Positions 36,016 to 49,961 of a DNA stretch of 64,000 nucleotides are shown here, piece after piece. Each line of letters opens with the position of its first letter. The stretch's first letter is position 1. The stretch spans positions 27,444,827-27,508,826 of the forward strand of contig OY783196.1 of the NCBI GenBank assembly GCA_963678675.1. Reading direction: 5' to 3'. Source of the stretch: Xiphydria camelus. Lineage: Eukaryota; Arthropoda; Insecta; Hymenoptera; Xiphydriidae. A program made the translations under genes and the position numbers. The notes beneath the pieces were generated by a model. The model searched no databases and had not been told where the DNA came from. It worked only from the letters and a program-made list of their open reading frames with translations.

Positions 36016-39000
36016 TCATACGGCCTCGCCGGACTCGGTCGAGGCGTCGAATAACGGCCGCTCGACTTGCGTCTCGCTCGTCGTCGCGCCGGTCTCCCGT
36101 CTGGACTTTGTTGAGCTGGAGAAGCAGAGGCAACCGGATTGGCTATTGCGGTTCCTCTTCAACGTAGGCTTGTTCTCCTTGTCCTGTTCGGCCAAGCACT
36201 TCTGGTAGTAGTCGTAGTCCTTGAGATACCTGAGAAACGACGAAGAGGAAGAGAAGTGATCTTCCCCGAAATGAGGCGGAGAACGGATTTCTCCGTATCC
36301 GTCCTTCCTGCACTCACCAAACGGGTGGCCATCGATGTTCGTTGAGGTATTCCTGATTCTCCGGATGGAGGAGGCGCACGCTGCGCGGAGACATCTTGCA
36401 GAGCTTGTTGTAATTGACGCAAAGATGATTCATGCACCAGTCGGCCAATTGATCGGCGTTGTGCAGCTGTGGCGGGTGAAATTTACTTGAAAATACGTCA
36501 GCAGCGACATGCACGCGCGTGTGCAGACACATGCGCGTCATCCTCACCGACCTTGCACGGCTCCAACAGTCGCAGGCAGTTCTCGACCGCCTCGTTTCCG
36601 TCGTTCTGAGAAATGCGATCCAGATCCTCGATCACTCGGTTCTCCACGAGGTTTACCAGCCGCGGAAGGCATAGGCGGTTCGCCAGCTCCAGGAGATTCA
36701 AGCAGCGGGCCGAGGATATCGCCGGCACCTCGTCCGTGTAGAGGTAGCACAGTAGCTTGTGAAAGGTGTACTCCCTCACGCCGGGAAAAACTATCTGCGA
36801 GCAGTGTCATCGACGAGCGTATAATTGCCTTCTTATATCGAGCGATAGAAATACGTCGCTTCGACCGCGATGGCGAACTTACGACTTTAGCGCTGCTCTC
36901 GCGGAAGTCACCGGAGAACATGGCTTTCATCATGTCGCATCTGGCGGTGAGGATCGCTCTGTGGGCCGGCATGCTTCCGTCGTCCAACTCGAACATCACA
37001 TCGGCAAAGAGACCTGAGGGCGCGTCGATTCGTTCGTTTCGATAAACAGACCAGTCGTTTGGGTGTGCATTCGATTAATTCGACAGAGTACGATTAACGC
37101 TCGGGCACCTTGTTCGAGACAGATGTCTTCCAGTCGTTGCCTGACGACCTGTTTATATTGATTGTTCAGATTGCTGTTGATGAACTGCTCCCTGGTTTGT
37201 ATACTGCCGAGGGCCATTAGCAATTGGGGGAGCTCGAGAAATTCCGCAGCCTGTCTGATCTCCTGCAGACAGCGAACGGCGGTGGCGTGAGCACGAGTAC
37301 AGTTCTCGCGAGATTTGTATTCTAGATTAAATGCGTGTAGATGAAAACGATCGACCGCATCTCCGTAACGTTCGCACGGTTACCGCTTCGAATTTCATTT
37401 TGCACGCGGTGTCGAATCGTTTGACGGACAGCGGATGAATCGATGCGACAATCTTGATTGAATATCAGAGAAGAAGATCAAACGATCGTTATATGCGGTC
37501 ATTTCGTTGCATCAGATTTTTTAAATTTCTTAAAAATGCCGTATATCGCGATTCGCGAGGAAGGCAATGTATTTGTCATCGCTTTATTTCAATCGCTCCC
37601 GATTGGATATTCGAGCAAGCTTGCATAGGGGAGGTAACCGATATCGAACCGCCGAAAGCGACCTTCAGCCACCACGGCTCTCAGTGGTCGCCGGCAGCCA
37701 ATTCGAGCGGTCCGAGATCGACTCCTCTCTCTCTCTCTCTCTCAAATTACAAAATGTTGGAGCGAATGGATGTCGGAATCGAGTGTCGAGAAACAGGTGA
37801 ACTGGCGATGGGGGTGCACCGGCGAGTGGGCTGTTGCAACGCAAACATGCCCGATGAGTGATGGGCTCGCAGGCCTATGAGGCTGTGAAAGGAATATTCC
37901 GGCTACATGAGACTATGTTCCGTTAAAAGTTTGTACGTACCACCGTATATCGTAATAACGTACAAAGTGGTACTAACCAGTAGAAGCCCGATAGGAGCTG
38001 TCTGAAAGAATAGAGTCGCGTTAGTTCCTCTCAGTGCTAGCCGCACCCTGAGCCAAGGTGAAAAGTGAACGATTACGGAAAATGTAAAACGACGCCTGAA
38101 TTTTATAGAATTCAAATAATTATACTCTACGGCACAAAGAATTTTCCTTCCGCATCACGAAGCGAATGATTCTCGGTAGACTTTTTCATGCTAAGTATAG
38201 GCTTGCATAGTTTTTCCGTCGATGTGACACTTTTGAGATCATTTTGAGAGCATTTTCTTGCGATATGCAAATTCGATCATCTCTTAAAATAGGACACTTG
38301 ATAGCGGAGCACCGAGGGTGACCCCTGGCAGTGACGATTCGCGTTGGAAAGCAGGGGCCAATTTGAGTATCTCGCGTTGGCTGACGATCTTCGAAGCAAT
38401 TTATATAGCTCGACGACGAAACTTAACGACACGCGGCAGTGTTTAATTAAAGCGATACGAGGTGCTTCGAAAAGTTGCCCACTTAAACAGTTTCACGTGC
38501 AGTCACGAGTATCGACAACCTTGGCCTCGAGTGATTTACACTGCATAGTTTCTCGACGTACAGGAATTTTCGAGGAAGATTTACGACGCGCCGTTGCTCT
38601 TACCACGGACCCTTCAGTTTCTCCGGCATTTGTTAAGAACATAGACAAATCTCCGAAGTCGCGACTTACTTGCAAATCCTGATATCGCTTATCCAGGTTT
38701 CCCGCGTATATGAACTGCAAGCACTGTTGCAGGGCCTGAGGCGTCACTAGCTTCGAAAGGGTCACCAGGGTTGTTTGCTGTTGGACTCCGTTTGAATTTT
38801 CAGTCTGAAAGGCGAATTTGAGCGACGTTTACTTATGGATTAAGAAACTTGGCAGAGTTTCGCGCCAAGTACACAGTGCGGACGTTCTCGAGTATCTGTA
38901 CAGCATCTATTTTTGCAGATTCTTTCTTTTTCTCGATACAATGGAAAACTCTGCAATTTAACAACAAGTTCCATTTACTTACCAAAGATATCCGGATATT

Positions 39001-42000
39001 TTGAAAGGCCGGATGGTTCAGCTCTCTTATCGCGCCTGTAGATTTCCTCTGATTATCCATGGTCGGCAACACTTGGAAACTCGAGCGACGCTTCAACTGC
39101 TCCCAAACTCTGAAAATAGTCATGCAAGAAGACAATGTAATTTCGACATTTTTGGGACCGAGCTCGCGTTCTTCAGCTTCAGGATTTTATCTTTCCTAAA
39201 CATTAGTCTATCCCATTCTTTTATTAATAAACTTTATTCCACGATAACGTGATATTATGGCATGTTCAATGCTTCACCGTACAGTCCATAAAATGCGAGA
39301 AAAACGTCATGTGAAAAAAAGTCATATCAAATTTATAGTTCAATTTCATGGCAGCTCTTACGGGTCGACTCACCTGGCCGGTTTACTTTGGTCGATGCGA
39401 ATCAAGCACTCCGTATCGTCATTAAAGTCCCCCACAGTGGCCTCGCCAAAAGTGCTGACCTGTTCACAAAAAACAAATGAAAAATTTTCTACATTCACCT
39501 AGGGAAAAGGTGTAGCTGAATACGAACCTGTGATAGACAAATTTATTTGAGATGAATAGGAATTTATTCACATCGAACAAAAGTTTATTTGAATTAGATT
39601 GATGTTCTACTAGATTCGTACTCAATTAGAAAGACATGCAAACCATTTATTTAAATCAAATAGATTTCTGTTCACAGTGAATAAATTCCTGTTTATCTCA
39701 AATAAATTTTTCTATTAGGTTCATATTCAGCTAGATCTTCTCCCTCAGTGTTCTATAGAACGATATAAATCGACTCTCGATACCGCGTGGTTCCAAGAGA
39801 CGAATCACATATTAATTAATCTGTATTTTCAATCAGTGCCCGCGGCAACGGGCCCGAAATTCATCCAAGCCGCGCTACCAATCGCTGATGCTCGTAGCCA
39901 CACTAATCGCAAGGATTCGCGAAAGTAACTCTACTTTACCATACTGGATTCGCTGGAACTGCGCGGCGTATGCTCCTGCACGAGTTCCACGGACAGGAGT
40001 CGATGGAACGCCGGTGAGGCTGCTGCCAGGAGGCACCGATGCGCCGGAAACGAGCAATTGCCTGCAATCAGGGTGACGTCCGTGTGCACCGGTCTCGTCC
40101 ACAGGGTTCTCATGTTTTCCTCGTACGTGCTGGTCGCCAGGCAGACTTCCGGCGGTAACGGCTTCGGCGGACAGAACGGAGCCTGCGGAAAATACGCGGA
40201 CTGCTGTAATAGCCGTTCGACCTTGGATCATTGGCACATTGAGAACACTTCTCGTCAACGATGTACGACAAATAATTCGAGGTTCCGATACCTGGAGAAG
40301 CGGTCTTTGTACTCTCTTAAGATTGGTCATCCAGAAGCGCTGCTGCCTGCGCGCTATGAGAGCGGCGCGTATGGAGTTCTCGAAGACCTCGTTCACCCCG
40401 TAGTAGGTGAAGACGCTGGTCTCGTAGTAGCACACCCCCAACTCTCTGGCCACCGCTCGCGCTTGATCGGGCATCACCAGGTCGCTCTTCCGCGTCGCTC
40501 TGTCGCGACAAACGTTCATTTATTTCGATTTTACGGCGGGAAAAAATGATCGGGCTTCTTCGAATATCGACATTTTGAAGGAGATACCTCGCTCGTGAGA
40601 ATTTGCCAATATGTAAATCGTGAGCGGATCTATTCCGGTTAGGTAACTCTCTAGGGATATCGTGACGTAATACGCGAATGATCCTTTAAGGTGCTTGGAC
40701 GGAAATAGACACACCGACGTCAGATATAACAGCTGGGGTGGGTTGACTATAGTGTGATGAATAAATTTTGTAGACAAAAGTTGTGGAACCGTTGATACCG
40801 TGGCTTATTTTCATAAAAATGTTTTTATCTGATCAGGAAATAGCGTAATACGGTAACCCTCGGTATATTCGTCAGCCCCAAACTATACCACAATGGATGA
40901 GGAGCGTAAAATGGACGAAGGCGAAAATGTCGAATCGTGTTCGAAAATAAAATACGCGCGCCTCGTCGGACGCGTTAATGGCACAGGGTTAAAGTCGATC
41001 GCGAGGACGACTCGCGAGGCAAAGCGGACGTCGTAATGAACTTTCGAGTCTCGTGAGACATTTAAGATATGCCAAGGTTTAGTCGGATTCGCGTTATTGA
41101 AGTTTCGAGGCCTGTTACGTAAGGGTAGAGTCGGGTAGAGAATGTTTAAAAGGACACTGAATATAATCGTCTTTGTATATTTATTCGTTGACATGAGCGA
41201 GTTACGAATATGTAATGAAACTGAGAATATCGATTTCATTAATCGACGAATATTTTCAAAGTACAAAAGACTGTAAGATAAAAGCCCATCGATCGTTTCG
41301 ATTCGAATATTAATGCGATATCTGCATGTCCAACAATGAGGCAATTTTAATAGACGCCGTAAAAGGTTTCTTCGAACAAACCGACAAAAACCTCCGCATC
41401 GGTGCTCGACGTTCCTCACACACGTACGCGCTGACCCAAGATAATTAATATGAAATGTCCATTAGCACGGTACTGTCGACGATGCAAATTTGGAAGCCAG
41501 CGGCATTAATCGCCTCCCGTATATAATGCACGAAAAGATCGCGTACATTGATCGTCCCCCGACTCTAAGAGCCTTGCTTTCCCTCACGAGGCAATTTACC
41601 AGGATCGTTTTTCTTATGCAAAAATGTTCCACCGTAAATCCGACTACGCTGGAGATCGACAAAAAAATCGTATCGTTTCTGCAATATCGTATAGAGAATT
41701 CAAGAGAAAGCGCCCCGGTTCAATTCGGTCTCTTTAAATAAAAAAATATTCAAATTTTTTAATTCAATTTTTAATCCGTATACATATTCAATATCACACG
41801 GAAAAGAAAATATTTAGAAAAAAATAATTATTCGCTGAGTTACTAATGCGTTTCTCTCTGCAACATCGTGTCGTCATCGAAACACCAGAGAGACGCACTT
41901 GTGCTAAGTTGCGAGTGCAAGAGTCATAGACTCACAGCACGATGACGTAACCTGCATTTCAAAATATCGTTCTCCAACTCGAAGGTATAAGGCCGAAAAT

Positions 42001-45000
42001 GAAAGATGAAACTGCGATAAAAAAAAATTGCTTGAAAGCCAAATTGCACTTACCTGACGAAGGGGCTGCGATCGCGAAAGTAGCTGAGATAAGTCTCGTC
42101 CCGGTACATGTAACGCAGGTCGTTCTTGCATCCCACCAGCAGTACCGGAGTCTGCGGGCAGAAGCGCCTTATCTCCGGGTACCACATCGCCTTGCAATTC
42201 CGCAGGGACACGGGATTCGTAATGGAGAAGCATAGCAGGACGACGTCGGACCTGCGGGAATGGAAATCGATTCGGGTCGTCGATCGGCCGTCGAGCTGTC
42301 GCGAAGTTCATCGGTTACCTGCCGTACGCGAAACGTCGATCCTTCTCGTGATCCCCGAACGTGTCCCAGAGGCGCAGCGACACGTTGACGTTATCGACCA
42401 CCTCCCAGGACCGCTCCAATACCTGCACACGTGTACGAGAGGACGATTATTCGTCGCGGGATCGGTTCTCGTCGCCGTGTTAGGCGGAGGGTGACTATAG
42501 GTCGGGTATCCTTGGCGGGGGATAATTAACGGAGGTCGTTGCCACACGGGTGCGTGGAGTTGTAGCAACAGCTCCGAGAGTGTTTCGTCCGACTCGGGGT
42601 CAATCGTCGGATGAGAGAAATTTGTGCGCCGAGTGCGTAAACACAGTCGTGTTTGGCGGAGTAGAATGAGTGATAGCGTAGAGGCGTAGAGGTATATATA
42701 TATATATGGCGCGTTAAATTTCTTTATTACGAATAAGCGCGTAAGTCGGTGGAACTGCTGATTTTACGGAGTATTCGTGCGGCGCGGTAATCGTGAGTCG
42801 TCGTTCGAGAAGGACGATTTACTTGCGGAGTTTAACCCTTGTATGGTCCTCGAGTCTGTACACTGAGAAAAATATCTTGTTCAATTTAATCAAAATTCTG
42901 GTGACGATGACCAAACCGTTTGGTAAAATATGGATCCTCTATTTGTGTGTGTTCGGTTAAATTGATCACTTTTTGGTTAGACTAACTAAGCGTTTGATTG
43001 GAATAACTAAACATTCGGTTAGAATAACTAAGTATTTGGTTAAACTTACCGGTATTTTGGTTAGAATGACTAAACGTGTTTAACTAGATGCGTTTTGTCA
43101 TTTTAACTTAATTATTTTTCTCGGTGCAGTGACTCATAGCGTTCAATATTGATGAATTGTGATTGTACGATTAAGTTACCTACTTGATAGTTTAACAATA
43201 CATTTAAGCAGCTGAATAAATTTGATTAATGATCGGTATGTACATTTATTTTTTATTTCAAATTAAGCCGTATTTAACCCGAAGATATTAAGTGTACAGT
43301 CCGAATGAGGGCCGTACGAGGGTTAAAAGAGAAGCTATACGTATCCGCAAAGAGCCGTGCGATCCTTCCCTTCGAGTCCTTTCGCAAGGTTTCGAGCAAC
43401 TTTTCCCTCGGTAATGCACGCCAGGATCGTCTGGCGCGCGAGACTCGTTGATTTATTCCGCTTCGTCAAATTCCGTATCTAGGTCTCATAGGAAAGGCTT
43501 TTCGATCGCGCGCGGGCGTACGCTATCGACGAGGGAATTTATGGAAATTTATTGAAATCGACGAGTGTCGAGATGAGAGAGGGACGGAGTCGTGGGAAAT
43601 AGAAGGGAGCCGTCGATCGTGTCGATTGGCGGACCACGTGGAATCGGGATGGTTCGATTTCATCACCGCACGAGCGATTGATATTTACGAGGCGGTGGTG
43701 GGATATTACTTGGAGGGTCGGAGCGATAATTGAGCGCGTGAGTTGCGCGATTATTTCTTCGGATGTGATCCTGATCCAACGCATTAGTCGTTTCCAATTT
43801 CATCTTGGTCACTCTCTTGAGAGTTTGTGAAGAAATCGAAATCTCCGGAATCGATCTAAATTGACCGCGTATTTTTCATTTCGCTTTCAAAAATCACAGT
43901 TTATCGTGGAAATTTCAATGGAACGGAGATATTTGAGAATTCTTAAATGAGTTTCACCTACTTTTGAAATTAACAGAAAAAAGGACATTGAATTTGGGCA
44001 TTTAAGATTTCTCGAGCGTTATACTAAAAATAGTGAGAAATGCTTGAAAATGATTGCATTCGGTAGATTGAAGTGATAAAAAAATTCAGTTAAATTTTCA
44101 AGTCTTTTAAGAAGCTCGTTGCAAAGATTTTTGAATAACAAAATAACACGTGTTCTTATGGGTTATAACCAACAAACCGCGATATTTCCGAGAAAAATAG
44201 TGAAAAAATTCTGCAATTTTTTGAACAGCAAGTTTAATGAACTGAAATCATCTATACCAATTTTCACGTTCATTAAGAAGCCCGTTATTTTTTTATTAAT
44301 TGTTCTTTATAAATTTAATCTTTGATAAGTCAATGTGGCAACGTTGCATGACGTACAGATGCATGACCAGATGTTTTGGGCTCCATTTTTGAACTCACAT
44401 ATATGTACACGCATACTACTGTACGTCAAACATTGTCGCCACACCGCACGAAGAACATACTTTAGAGTGTTACCGTACTTCAGTGGACTAACTTTTAGCA
44501 GGGAAAAAGCCCCCGTACCGCTCGAGAAACCTTAATTAAGCTTCTAACGAAATCTGCATCATTTATATCGCGTCACGGCGTTCGTCTCGCGGTCACCCGT
44601 CCGATCGCCAGTAACAGTCGTTGCCGCGCCTCAGCCTCGGAAACTGCCTAGTCACGCTCCGCGGAACGGGGTTAGGAAAGCTCCAGACTTGCATATTTGA
44701 TCAATGGCTCGGACGGAGTGTGCGATCGGACGCGAGCGATAGGTACACGCATACAGGCTCTTCCCACCGAAAAATTGCGCCTTCGCCGATCACGTCGATC
44801 GCGCGACGAAAGCCGAGACGCGGAAAGCCACGAGGACTCCGAGCGCCGGGGATAAGCGTCTGACGACTCACGTCCTTGTAGATTCGATACTGATCGATGG
44901 CCCATACTGTCGGTACGTGGGTGGTGAGCAATTGGGAGAGCGATACGTGTTTGTTGCAGGCCCTGGCGCAGATCAGCCTGGTCTTTCCCACCGCGGTGTC

Positions 45001-45051
45001 CCCCACAACCACGCACTTGACCAGTTCCTGGTGCGGCTGCTCATTGTCCAT
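36016..45051 (-). CDS. RhoBTB: RhoBTB, atypical Rho GTPase with two BTB domains
   Basis: Thirteen exons: 44872-45051, 42319-42422, 42054-42251, 40292-40499, 39940-40182, 39374-39459, 38983-39109, 38670-38804, 37109-37262, 36883-37013, 36552-36794, 36318-36466 and 36016-36229. They sum to 2172 nt (723 aa; human RhoBTB2 is 727), with phases agreeing at every junction. Residues 1-215 form a Rho-like domain with P-loop GDTAVGKT (17-24), [12 protein letters not shown], then LWDTFGD where active GTPases have DTAGQ, and VGCKNDL. A proline-rich linker ([12 protein letters not shown]) leads to BTB1, interrupted by an insert. BTB2 begins [11 protein letters not shown] near residue 480. The BACK-like C-terminus includes [16 protein letters not shown]. 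No CAAX box is present. RhoBTB proteins are Cullin-3 ubiquitin-ligase adaptors. The exon at 36552 needs a weak GTCGGT donor. An open frame continues 82 codons upstream of the chosen ATG. Confidence 0.94.
37724..37743. repeat. Short CT-rich microsatellite
   Basis: A short, mostly perfect CT run in the RhoBTB intron between exons 37109-37262 and 38670-38804. Confidence 0.8.
39514..39732. mobile_element. Palindromic MITE-like element in RhoBTB intron
   Basis: Left arm 39514-39570 and right arm 39677-39732 are imperfect reverse complements (about 56 bp, several mismatches). They begin AGCTGAATACGAACCT and end with its near complement. The interior is AT-rich with further partial self-complementarity. 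This is the architecture of a nonautonomous foldback or TIR transposon. No target duplication was recognised. Confidence 0.7.
42861..43126. mobile_element. TIR element with internal 21-bp tandem array
   Basis: The ends CACTGAGAAAAAT (42861-42873) and ATTTTTCTCGGTG (43114-43126) are inverted repeats with one mismatch. Inside, five units start at 42972, 42993, 43014, 43035 and 43056, exactly 21 bp apart, each a variant of TTTGGTTAGAATAACTAA plus three bases. It lies in RhoBTB intron 1. No coding capacity was seen. Confidence 0.75.
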
Positions 45052-48000
45052 CACCGGCGACCTCCCCTTTTCATCCAATATACCGTTTCTCGGTCCAGCT
45101 CGTGCGTTTTCCTCGTTGCTGCTTCCTCGGCCGCTGTCGCTTCCGGCGAACGCGTACACCACATTCGACCTGAAAAGTGCACACGTTGCAGGGTGGGAGA
45201 CATCGAAAGATACACGGAGAAATATCGCACGGATCGTCGATGTGTTTGTCGCGTCGAGAGACACGTTACGCCCACGCGTCCTCTCCCGCTCGCTCAATCG
45301 CCGAAAGTTTCCTGGCTTCTCAACCGCTTCCTCTGCTCGCTTCGACTCTCTCGCGTTTCCCTATACCTTTCGATCGATCGAAACTTGCGCGAGGTGCAAC
45401 GACGCTCGGTTCGCGTCAACTGCAGCGAGGAATGGAACGGGCATCGCTCTAACACGGGCCTCCGCGCTCGTCAGCGATATACATATGTTCGGCGAACATG
45501 CAAAGCGCTACCGGGTTTACCTCCACGCTATTTCTATATGTGTTATGATGGAGAAAATGTCATATTGATTAAGGATTTAGTGGTAGTTTGGTCGTAGAAA
45601 TAATTCGTGTTCTTGTTCGTCGAAGAAATGTTTTCAGTGAGAAAATATATCTATACTATTTTTTTAAAAAATTAATTTTTTGTATTTCTTATTTTTAACG
45701 TAATGGTAAAATTGAGAAATGTGAAATGAAAATCAGATATAAGCGATCCAGGCGTCTGGTGTATAGGGGTGTAGTTAATTCGTCGGCGGATCTTTGCAGT
45801 CCATTACCCCTCGACGAAGGTATAACCCCTTACTGTTCGCTTCTTGCCATCTATCGACTACACTCGATGTAACGGTCGACAAAGTTGTGAGCCGAAACGT
45901 GAAATTCCTTCCGAATGGACGGAACGGGATACCTTATAGACACTGTCTCAAAATGTACCGCCCCTACACGGGCGGGTTCGAGATGGGATATGTGCGAAGC
46001 TGTGTAGATCACGTCCTTTTCACATGAATAGCTCGTCCCCGTTGCGCGAATTCTAAAGCGAGCGCCGGATAACGAGGGATATGAATAAAATAGTTTCGCT
46101 AAACTCGGTTTTCCGTGAATAAGAAAAACGCTGGAATAAATTCTCTTCGTTAAAACTGGAGTACAACGTTTCGTAATTGCATATTCCATTACTATTATAC
46201 TGTTATTCCTCGATTTTTAAATCGATAACAACCGCTTCGACGTCCCGATAAAAAATGTTGAATCATCATAAACTTATTTTCAACGAAAAGCGATTAACCT
46301 TTGACAGCCCAAGTCAACGCCATACGTACACAGATTCGTAGAAATGATTTATTTCGACATGAAGCGGTGGGAAAATTTATTTGACATTTGATAAAAGTAT
46401 ATACATCTTTTCTCAGAAAAATGATTTATCCGTGGCACGTGGATATACGCGAATATTCATTCGACCGATCACACTTCTATTCAACGCGAATTATTTTTCC
46501 GTAGCTTCACTTTCGAACAAATCGTTACTCCGGCTGCGAGTCGCGCTGACGTACATCTACGGCGGCTACGGCACTTTGCGTTCGCTTCCATTATACACGT
46601 CATACGAGCTGAACGCGTGCAGCCAGTCATCAGCAAAGTAGTATTTTAGGAATGGCAAAATAATGCTATATCTACAGATGTATAACGGCGATATACGCGA
46701 CCTCGCTATTGATTTGACCCCGAACGCCTTCCCTATATTTAGAATCGAATACCTCGGCAAACTCAACCTCTTCGCCTTAACCCTGGGCTGGCGCATAGTC
46801 ACCCCGGGCCACGTCCGAAGGCTAAACTCTTTAATCCCCGCTTTCGGCATCGAATCGAAGCGCGCGAGTAGCCTCCGTGGCTTCCGCGTTAGTTTCCCAC
46901 CCCTGCAGACGGACGTCTACTCTCCGATCCCAACTAGACACGCTTTCTCGCGCGAATCGTCGTGCAGCTTTCCTTCCCCCTCCCGCCCCGTCAACCCGAG
47001 GCAAGATACTTCGTCAAGGGCAGGGAAATCGACCGAAATCGATGCGACGTTTAGTCGTGATCGCGGAGACGTTCGCAGAATTAATATTATCCCCCACCCC
47101 CCTTTTCTTCAATGACGCAATCATCCCGAAGATTCGCGAAGAACAGCTGCGTTTCCCCTCGAGGGGCGCGCTCGGATTAACGACCGCGTTGCCCTACGGA
47201 AGAGGCGAGAAACCGGCGCGACACAGGGTGTGTCTGCGGAATGATAGGAGCAAACCGCGGCGAACTTTCTTCCGCGTGACTTTCGCAACGATTTTGTATT
47301 TAGCGAGGGCAATCTACCGTGCCCCACTCTTTCGCGGTAATAACAGGACGAAGTTTCGCCCGAGTTTCGCCCGGGTAAACTTTCCGAATATCGAGTTTCG
47401 CGAAGAGTCAGCCACCACGGGGTTCGCCAGCATCGCGTCTTTATTACCCGCTGTGGTGTGTTGGGTGTGCTTTTTTTTTACGAAGCAATCCCGCTCGTTA
47501 GCGTACGCGACCCGTGTACAGCTGTTTTCCATCGGTGTAGTTAAAATTATATTTGACTTTTAACGTTCAGTATTTATGGCAACACGCTAATGATTTCTTG
47601 CCGATGGCAATTTTCACTTATAATCGTCGACGTAGCTATCAACGGGTCAGCCGAGCGCTGGGGGTAACTTAATTCGGCTATAGAGTCGAATTTCTGCGTC
47701 GAGTGCTCTACGCAATCTCGGCCTGTCCTGTCCCACCTACTTTCATACGTCTCTCGTGTCGTTCCCGATCTCGTATCTCAGCGTTTGAGCGCTCGAGATT
47801 AGAGCGATAAATGCAACCGTTTCGTTCTCGTTTAGATCGTTATTAACCTTGTCAGCTTTGGATTCGATCGTGTTGGGTGAACGAAAACATCTTCGAAAGG
47901 CCGAAGCGTTACGAATGTGCTTCATATACGTGTTGCGTATTTCTGGGATGGTTTTCTAGCTTCGAAAAAATTCTATGAGTCGATGCGGATATACATGATT

Positions 48001-48993
48001 TATCGTTGATTTTGACAATCTCGAAATAAATTAATATTTGACGCTAAACGAGACGAATACATTGAACAGAGTCGCTCTTGAAAATTTTTTGGATCTCTAA
48101 AGACTTTCCAAATTTATCGTATAGGATCGCAAAAAAATATGGGAGAGTTCATTAGGCTTATCAGAGATTCTACCAGATTTCTCCCCGACACCTCGTTCCG
48201 ATTTCAAAATGCAACAGTGCAAAATAGCCCCGTTTTCTACGGTACTCCGTCTATAACAGCGCAGAATAAAGCCTGCCAAGCGATACGGAAACAGCAAACA
48301 AGACCCGGCGCACGTGTGTATACACGTACAGAGACACCGAGCGACTCGACGTCCGGGAGAGCCTCTCGACTGTACACGTGGTTGGCGCATTGCAGAACGA
48401 CGAAGGGGTCAGCCCGTCGCGTAAAGCCCGGACGAGTGGAGACTCGGTGAATTGTAAGCTCCGATCGAACCGTGAGAACTCGTTCGAGGGACGCGACGAG
48501 GTACGAATATATTCTGACGGTTGTGTAACAAAGACCGACGCGAGAAGCTCAGGGTCAAGTTGCAACGTGCAATCACCGACGTCCCGGTGAGGCGTACGTC
48601 TGTACGATTGAATCCAATTCGAGAACGCAACCCTTGGCACGCAATATCCACCGTTCTCGTAGAACGATAAACTCGGTAGGCAATTGGTGCGATATATATA
48701 TATACATATGTATATATATCCTACGCGCGACACAGAGACGTACTTCCCACTCTTCGGACCGTATATCACTCGTTAAGCCGACACGCACGTTCAACGCGTG
48801 CGGAGGTAGCCTACGTAGCGTCGCTACGCGGGAGAATATCGAGGTGTCAGTAGAAACAGCCGGCAATGAACGGCCACGAAGCGCCAGAGACGGTCGGGTA
48901 GTGGAACGGCCGGCCGTAAGGGCAGCCGGCAGTGGAATGGCCGGTCGTAGGGGCGACCCGGCAACCGAAACGATCGACGGTAGAGTACAACAG

Positions 48994-48995
<2 letters not shown>

Positions 48996-49051
<56 letters not shown>
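48996..49051. repeat. (GA)n microsatellite
   Basis: A near-perfect GA run of about 28 units in the CpG-rich region upstream of RhoBTB, producing artificial Ser-Leu and Arg-Glu frames. Confidence 0.95.
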
Positions 49052-49052
<1 letters not shown>

Positions 49053-49961
49053 CGTCGAGGCACGCCGTATATTCGCGAGATATAGAGCGATGCATCGAAC
49101 TTTATCGCGTCGATAGGCGGTTGAAATATGCATGAGTATAAACGCCCCGGGGAATAAACGGAGTTATCGACTGGCCGATATCGAGAAGCTCGTATACATA
49201 TAACGCCTCCGGCGCGGAGGACGACGATCCTGCCGCGCGACTCCCCGCTAACCGAAATTCCACTTCTACACGCGCGCGTCCTCGATCGCCGCCCGTGCAC
49301 GCGGACGTCTCTCGAAAATCCGCAAAGCCACTGACCGAATTCTCCCTGGTAACAGCCACGCGAGATGCGTTCACACTCGCCGACGAGTACCACGCACGAC
49401 TGCGGCGGCCACGCTCATCCGTCCGCGAATTGCTCTCGATTCGGTCACAGCGCGCCACACGGCGTACGCGTCCGCACCGCGTACGATCGTGCGTGCGCTG
49501 CGTAAATGCGCGATGCTGCGCAGCACGCGCGTCGGGAGCGCGCGACGGGGAGACGATACCTCGCGTTGTATCGCGCGCAATAGCGTCTCTACGGTTACGC
49601 GTAGAAGCGTGTACCGACGAACGCGCCGCCGGCTTTTACGTAACGGCTCGTAATCGCCGCTGCCGCGCGACGAGCGACCGCTGACATTGAGCAGTGCGTT
49701 ACAGCGACGCGGTCGGAACTGTTGCACCGTTGTCACAATGTGCGCACGGAAGAACGCGTCGCGTTTTCCCCCGCGTGCGGAACGAGCTTCGGTCGGTCGA
49801 ATAAACGCGACCCTTCCGATTTTTTCCCGTCTTATCGAAACTCGTCCGCGAGCGCGACGGAGGCAACCAACCCCCTCACCCACCCATCTCGATTCACCGC
49901 GACGTCGACGGCAATCGCGAGCTCGATCGAGCCGCACGACGATCGGCGTTCGCCTTCTCCA

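Noticed and set aside
38230..38300. TGAGATCATTTTGAGAGC, resembling the bantam microRNA
   Set aside because: Only the first 14 bases match; mature bantam is essentially invariant in insects and the flanks do not form the proper precursor.
40520..40777. 85-codon minus-strand frame between RhoBTB exons
   Set aside because: It has no place in the RhoBTB protein, and splicing 42054 to 40499 without it keeps the frame and the family alignment.
44897..45597. Long plus-strand frames of 223 and 226 codons
   Set aside because: They are antisense shadows of the first coding exon and 5' region of RhoBTB.
46877..47563. 228-codon plus-strand open frame
   Set aside because: It lies in GC-rich, stop-poor DNA, overlaps other long frames on both strands, is Arg/Ser/Pro-rich with no domain, and has no splice or family evidence.
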